Positions 34,334-37,633 of a DNA stretch of 37,633 bases are shown here, piece by piece. Position 1 is the stretch's first letter; each line of letters opens with the position of its first letter. The position numbers were made by a program, and so were the translations under genes. The notes beneath the pieces are model-generated. The model saw only the letters and a program-made list of their open reading frames with translations. It had not been told where the DNA came from and searched no databases. Source of the stretch: an uncultured Bacteroidales bacterium (GTDB taxonomy: Bacteria; Bacteroidota; Bacteroidia; Bacteroidales; Bacteroidaceae); contig CACZXN010000019.1 in assembly GCA_902785075.1 (NCBI GenBank), positions 1-37,633 on the forward strand, read 5' to 3'.

Positions 34334-35659
34334 ATGTTTGAAAACCTAAGCGAACGACTGGAACGGTCGTTTAAAATATTAAAAGGTGAAGGAAAAATCA
34401 CCGAAATCAACGTAGCGGAAACCCTCAAGGATGTTCGCAAGGCATTGCTCGAAGCCGATGTAAACTACAAAGTAGCCAAAAATTTCACCGACACTGTGAA
34501 GCAAAAGGCGCTGGGACAAAACGTGCTTACAGCCGTGAAGCCTAGCCAGTTGATGGTTAAAATTGTTCACGATGAGTTGACGGAGCTGATGGGTGGGAAA
34601 GCCACAGAACTCAACCTCACCAACCGCCCTGCAGTCATTCTCATGGCTGGTTTGAATGGTGCTGGTAAAACCACCATGAGTGGTAAGCTTGCTCTCCTGC
34701 TCAAAAATCAGCAACACCGTAAGCCACTCCTTGCTGCCTGCGACACATTCCGTCCTGCTGCTATGGAGCAGTTACGTGTATTGGCCAATCAAGTTGGTGT
34801 GCCTATCTTCATGGAACTTGGTGCAAACGATCCTGTTGAAGTCGCTCAGAAAGCAATTGCAGAGGCACGTGCAAAGGGTTATGATACCGTTATTGTCGAT
34901 ACTGCCGGTCGTCAGTCCATCGATGAGGAGCTGATGTTACAGATTCAGCAAATAAAGTCTGCATGCAATCCCGACGAAACCCTTCTTGTGGTCGATGCAA
35001 TGACAGGTCAAGATGCTGTCAACACAGCTAAGATATTCAACGAGCGACTTGAAATCGATGGTGTGATATTGACCAAGCTCGATGGTGATACGCGTGGTGG
35101 TGCAGCCCTTTCCATTCGTACGGTTGTCGACAAGCCTATCAAGTTCGTAGGTACTGGTGAGAAGATGGAGGCTCTTGATGTTTTCCATCCTGCACGTATG
35201 GCAGACCGAATCCTCGGTATGGGCGACATTGTCAGCCTCGTAGAACGTGCCCAGCAACAGTTCGATGAGAAGGAAGCCAAGCGATTGGAGCAGCGCATCA
35301 AGAAGAACAAATTCGACTACAATGACTTCCTAAGCCAGATTCAGCAGGTAAAGAAGATGGGTAACATCAAAGACCTCGCATCCATGATACCTGGTGTAGG
35401 CAAGCAAATCAAAGACCTCGACATTGATGACAATGCCTTCAAGAGTGTAGAAGCGATGATCAGTTCCATGACTCCTTACGAGCGCGAACATCCTGATTGC
35501 ATCAACCAGAGCCGCAAGATACGTATAGCCAAAGGTAGTGGAACATCTATCGACGAGGTAAACCGTATCACCAAGCAGTTTGAACAGATGCGTAAGATGA
35601 TGAAGATGATGACAGGAAACAAATTCGGAAACCTCATGCGCAACATGCCAAAGAGATAA
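34334..35659 (+). CDS. ffh: Signal recognition particle protein Ffh
   Basis: Ffh binds signal sequences as they leave the ribosome and takes ribosomes to FtsY at the membrane. The 441-residue GTPase has an N domain, the G motifs GLNGAGKTTMSGKLA, DTFRPAAMEQL, DTAGRQ, TKLDGDTRGGAAL, and a methionine-rich M domain ending in FEQMRKMMKMMTGNKFGNL. The RNA-binding KIRIAKGSGTSIDEV helix is intact. Its RNA partner is coded 850 bp upstream on the other strand. Confidence 0.98.
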   Translation: MFENLSERLERSFKILKGEGKITEINVAETLKDVRKALLEADVNYKVAKNFTDTVKQKALGQNVLTAVKPSQLMVKIVHDELTELMGGKATELNLTNRPAVILMAGLNGAGKTTMSGKLALLLKNQQHRKPLLAACDTFRPAAMEQLRVLANQVGVPIFMELGANDPVEVAQKAIAEARAKGYDTVIVDTAGRQSIDEELMLQIQQIKSACNPDETLLVVDAMTGQDAVNTAKIFNERLEIDGVILTKLDGDTRGGAALSIRTVVDKPIKFVGTGEKMEALDVFHPARMADRILGMGDIVSLVERAQQQFDEKEAKRLEQRIKKNKFDYNDFLSQIQQVKKMGNIKDLASMIPGVGKQIKDLDIDDNAFKSVEAMISSMTPYEREHPDCINQSRKIRIAKGSGTSIDEVNRITKQFEQMRKMMKMMTGNKFGNLMRNMPKR

Positions 35660-35664
35660 TATCC

Positions 35665-35718
35665 AATAAGGCTCATAAGCCCTATAAGGCCCATTAGCCC
35701 AATAAAAACCCCAAAACC
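35665..35718. repeat. Nonamer-period intergenic repeat
   Basis: Successive 9-bp units AATAAGGCT, CATAAGCCC, TATAAGGCC, CATTAGCCC and two weaker ones fill the ffh-folD gap almost completely, ending 2 bp before the folD start codon. It is a further example of the short-period repeats in this window. Confidence 0.75.
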
Positions 35719-35720
35719 CA

Positions 35721-36602
35721 ATGACTCTGATAGACGGAAAAGCTGTCGCAACAGCCATCAAACAAGAAATAGCACAGGAAGTGGAACAAATACTGCATGC
35801 AGGAGGCAAGCGTCCTCATCTTGCAGCAATCCTCGTTGGACACGACGGAGGCAGTGAAACTTATGTGCACAACAAAGTGCTCTCATGTGAGCAATGTGGA
35901 TTCACCTCAACACTAATTCGCTACGAAGACGATGTGACAGAGGCAGAATTACTTGCTCAGGTCGAAAAACTCAATAACGACCCAGATGTTGACGGGTTCA
36001 TCGTACAACTTCCTTTGCCAAAACATATCTCTGAACAGAAGATTATCGAGGCAATCGATTATCGCAAGGATGTCGATGGATTCCATCCTATCAACGTCGG
36101 ACGTATGGCAATAGGTCTTCCCTGTTATATCAGCGCCACTCCTAATGGCATACTCCAATTATTTAAATACTACAACATCGAAACCAGTGGCAAGCATTGT
36201 GTCATCTTAGGCCGCTCGAACATTGTTGGAAAACCTATGGCACAACTCATGATGCAGAAACGCTATCCAGGCGATGCAACAGTTACCGTATGTCACAGCC
36301 ACACACCCAACATCAAGGAAGAGTGTCTGCGTGCCGACATTATCATTGCCGCTCTTGGACAACCTCACTTCGTGACTGCCGATATGGTAAAAGAAGGAGC
36401 TGTAATCATCGATGTGGGTACTACCCGAGTACCCGATGCTACCCGTAAGAGCGGATTCCGCTTATGTGGAGATGTCGACTTCGACAACGTAGCCCCAAAA
36501 TGCTCATTCATCACACCTGTACCAGGAGGCGTAGGTCCTATGACCATCTGTTCACTCATGAAGAATACACTCTCTGCAGGAAAGAAAGAATTCTATAAAT
36601 AA
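35721..36602 (+). CDS. folD: Bifunctional methylenetetrahydrofolate dehydrogenase/cyclohydrolase
   Basis: FolD interconverts 5,10-methylene-, methenyl- and 10-formyl-tetrahydrofolate with NADP in one-carbon metabolism. The 293-residue protein has [14 protein letters not shown] (catalytic Lys), [26 protein letters not shown], the cofactor-binding [17 protein letters not shown] and [21 protein letters not shown]. It begins directly after the nonamer repeat and ends 49 bp before a hairpin. Confidence 0.98.
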   Translation: MTLIDGKAVATAIKQEIAQEVEQILHAGGKRPHLAAILVGHDGGSETYVHNKVLSCEQCGFTSTLIRYEDDVTEAELLAQVEKLNNDPDVDGFIVQLPLPKHISEQKIIEAIDYRKDVDGFHPINVGRMAIGLPCYISATPNGILQLFKYYNIETSGKHCVILGRSNIVGKPMAQLMMQKRYPGDATVTVCHSHTPNIKEECLRADIIIAALGQPHFVTADMVKEGAVIIDVGTTRVPDATRKSGFRLCGDVDFDNVAPKCSFITPVPGGVGPMTICSLMKNTLSAGKKEFYK

Positions 36603-36651
36603 CTATCGCAGTATTTTAGCCTAATCACCAATTAGGACTTAATACAACGAC

Positions 36652-36687
36652 AAACGGACAGGGAATATCTTCTTGTCCGTTTTTTTG
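36652..36687 (+). terminator. Terminator after folD
   Basis: AAACGGACA pairs with TGTCCGTTT around a 13-base loop, followed by a T-rich run (TTTTTTTG). It is a typical intrinsic terminator. The next open frame starts 8 bp after it. Confidence 0.88.
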
Positions 36688-36694
36688 TTTAAGT

Positions 36695-37075
36695 ATGTCA
36701 ATGTACCTGTCTCGATGGGCTTATCAGGGCGTTCTGCGTCGCGACACGGATGCCGATGTCGATGAATTCCTCTGCCGCGATGCTCACTACACGTTCATCG
36801 AGACAGTTCCTCAGAAGTCTTGCAAGCGCAATCCGCGTGTGTTCGACGGACATGCTCACTACACGTTCATCGAGACAGTTCCTCAGAAGTCTTGCAAGCG
36901 CAATCCGCGTGTGTTCGACGGACGGTACCTCACCATTACCCGCCGCAGCGACGGCAGCCTGTGGCCTAACTTCAAACCGATGAAGACCGGTAAGGGTTTC
37001 AGCCTCGAGCGATATACCTTCAATGTCTATCTTGAACTTCATAAAGCACTGAAAGGCCTGGTAGGGAATGAGTGA
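36695..37075 (+). CDS. Small hypothetical protein with an internal 24-residue duplication
   Basis: This 126-residue frame is GC-richer than its neighbours. It contains two identical 24-residue copies (AHYTFIETVPQKSCKRNP...) and then RYLTITRRSDGSLWPNFKPM, then GFSLERYTFNVYLELHKAL. I recognise no family with certainty; the C-terminal part looks like short conserved Bacteroidales hypothetical proteins. Without the second copy it would be about 102 residues. No promoter is visible between it and the folD terminator, so the N-terminus may be truncated or wrongly placed. The opposite strand is also open here, but its protein shows no domain-like composition. Confidence 0.5.
   Translation: MSMYLSRWAYQGVLRRDTDADVDEFLCRDAHYTFIETVPQKSCKRNPRVFDGHAHYTFIETVPQKSCKRNPRVFDGRYLTITRRSDGSLWPNFKPMKTGKGFSLERYTFNVYLELHKALKGLVGNE
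36780..36923. repeat. Perfect 72-bp tandem duplication
   Basis: 36780-36851 and 36852-36923 are identical by eye. The unit is a multiple of three, so the reading frame is kept. Identity over the whole unit suggests a very recent duplication or an assembly artefact. Confidence 0.95.
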
Positions 37076-37090
37076 AGAATCAACCCAAAA

Positions 37091-37303
37091 TCACAGTATC
37101 ACAAATCACAGTTTTAAAAAAGGGTACCCCCTATATCGGCTTCCCCTTCTTTTATTATTTAAAAAAGGGTACCCCCTATATCGGCTTCCCCTTCTTTTAT
37201 TACTTATAACTTATTGATTATTAGATATATATATAATATATATAGATATAAAAGAGGGGAATGGGATACCCTTAAAAAAAAACTGTGATACTGTGATTTG
37301 TGA
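37091..37303. repeat. Large imperfect inverted repeat with AT-rich centre
   Basis: The left arm (from 37091) holds TCACA motifs, then T/A tracts, GGGTACCCC and CTTCTTTTA. The right arm (37248-37303) is its imperfect reverse complement, with GGGATACCC and TGTGATACTGTGATTTGTGA. The arms are about 55-60 bp, the centre about 45 bp of mostly A/T (TTATTGATTATTAGATATAT and on). Each arm carries several ATCACA/TGTGAT heptamers, like iterons. It may be a binding region, a replication- or transfer-related site, or an element end. Confidence 0.75.
37113..37202. repeat. Perfect 45-bp tandem duplication in the inverted-repeat arm
   Basis: 37113-37157 and 37158-37202 are identical by eye and include the GGGTACCCC half of the left arm. 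The arm can pair with the right arm through either copy. Confidence 0.95.
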
Positions 37304-37535
37304 TAGCTTGGAATAATTAACAACTTAATTTATTTAGAATCAATGAATTACGATATTTTTAGTCGCACCGCTCCGGCGATGCCAAAGCCTGGAAAAGGCA
37401 CAGAATGTATCAAAATCCTGCTATTTTGGCATCAAAAATCATGCATGAACCCTTGGTTCCGATGATTTTTCCTGTACTTGGCGCATAAATGAGTGATGTA
37501 GAATTTCTGCCTTTTTACCTCAATTGAGGGGAACC
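37304..37535. other. Non-coding stretch, no gene recognised
   Basis: This stretch holds a 40-codon open frame (37343-37465) without family features, a perfect 12-bp palindrome CCTCAATTGAGG at 37518-37529 and inverted GATGCCAAA/TTTGGCATC copies. I see no RNA gene or promoter box. Confidence 0.4.
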
Positions 37536-37633
37536 ATGTGGCAAATGGCCAATTTGGTTGCAGAAAGTGGGGGTAATAAGGGTCAATTGTCACACTTAGT
37601 TGATGCTATTTGCCGTGATTTTCGTCTGCACGA
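37536..37633 (+). CDS. Possible start of a gene cut by the window edge
   Basis: A frame from an ATG at 37536 stays open to the end (32 codons) and reads like a real protein start, with NLVAESGGNKGQLSHLVDAI and CRDFRLH. It is too short to recognise a family. It begins just after a 12-bp palindrome. Confidence 0.3.
   Translation, partial: MWQMANLVAESGGNKGQLSHLVDAICRDFRLH

Noticed and set aside
36698-37042. Minus-strand open frame of 114 codons opposite the duplicated small gene
   Set aside because: It also reads through the duplication, but its composition is less protein-like and the plus frame has a more plausible conserved C-terminal part. The choice is not certain.
37343-37465. A 40-codon open frame near the window end
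   Set aside because: It has no family features or promoter, and overlaps local inverted repeats.

Overview
The window comes from a member of the Bacteroidales, most likely Prevotella or a close relative. The evidence is the repeated Bacteroidetes-type -7 promoter box (TAnnTTTG), weak or absent Shine-Dalgarno sites, Bacteroidetes-specific families (DUF4421, DUF4369, DUF6057, TamL-type lipoprotein barrel, plant-like GlgB) and C-terminal tails of the form YNLQGQ...GKKVLVR. Most of the window is ordinary chromosome. I see no tRNA, rRNA, CRISPR array or intact insertion sequence.

Layout. 1-2660: the end of a secreted protein, then a roughly 1.2-kb block in which a small four-helix-bundle (S23/IVP-type) gene sits between two long degenerate octamer arrays, then a queuosine-precursor transporter and a patchwork of heptamer arrays. 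2664-4234: queF and a DUF4421 outer-membrane protein. 4398-11658: a tight five-gene unit of pgk, a substrate-binding lipoprotein, a TPR protein, a TrmH-type RNA methyltransferase and a TamL-like barrel, closed by a hairpin. 11740-16433 (minus strand, visibly GC-richer in its first part): a secreted choice-of-anchor J protein, a tiny membrane protein, a membrane-anchored TPR/AraC regulator, a scar made of a VapC remnant joined to an M13 peptidase remnant, and a lipoprotein that may be fimbrial. 16434-16961: a hairpin-rich intergenic region. 16962-22257: a COG2509 FAD enzyme, recA, a convergent ROK kinase, an alpha/beta hydrolase and mtnN. 22281-29838 (minus): an orphan histidine kinase, then a probable six-gene operon read as MORN protein, YhcH, glgB, DUF6057, DUF4369 lipoprotein, DUF456. 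29959-33318: a nuclease-helicase. 33382-36602: SRP RNA, a DedA protein, ffh and folD. 36695-37633: a small hypothetical gene with a perfect 72-bp internal duplication, then a 45-bp duplication inside a large inverted repeat.

How genes work together. queT and queF form a queuosine salvage pair. The SRP RNA and its protein partner Ffh lie within 1 kb of each other on opposite strands. The glgB operon links glycogen branching with envelope proteins.

The most unusual theme is short-period repeats of 7, 8 or 9 bp. They fill intergenic gaps, surround and overlap the four-helix-bundle gene, and have also entered coding sequence in frame in at least two genes. The octamer motif also occurs inside the coding sequence of the four-helix-bundle gene, so gene and array may form one element, comparable in concept to REP/RAYT systems. 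That last step is inference.
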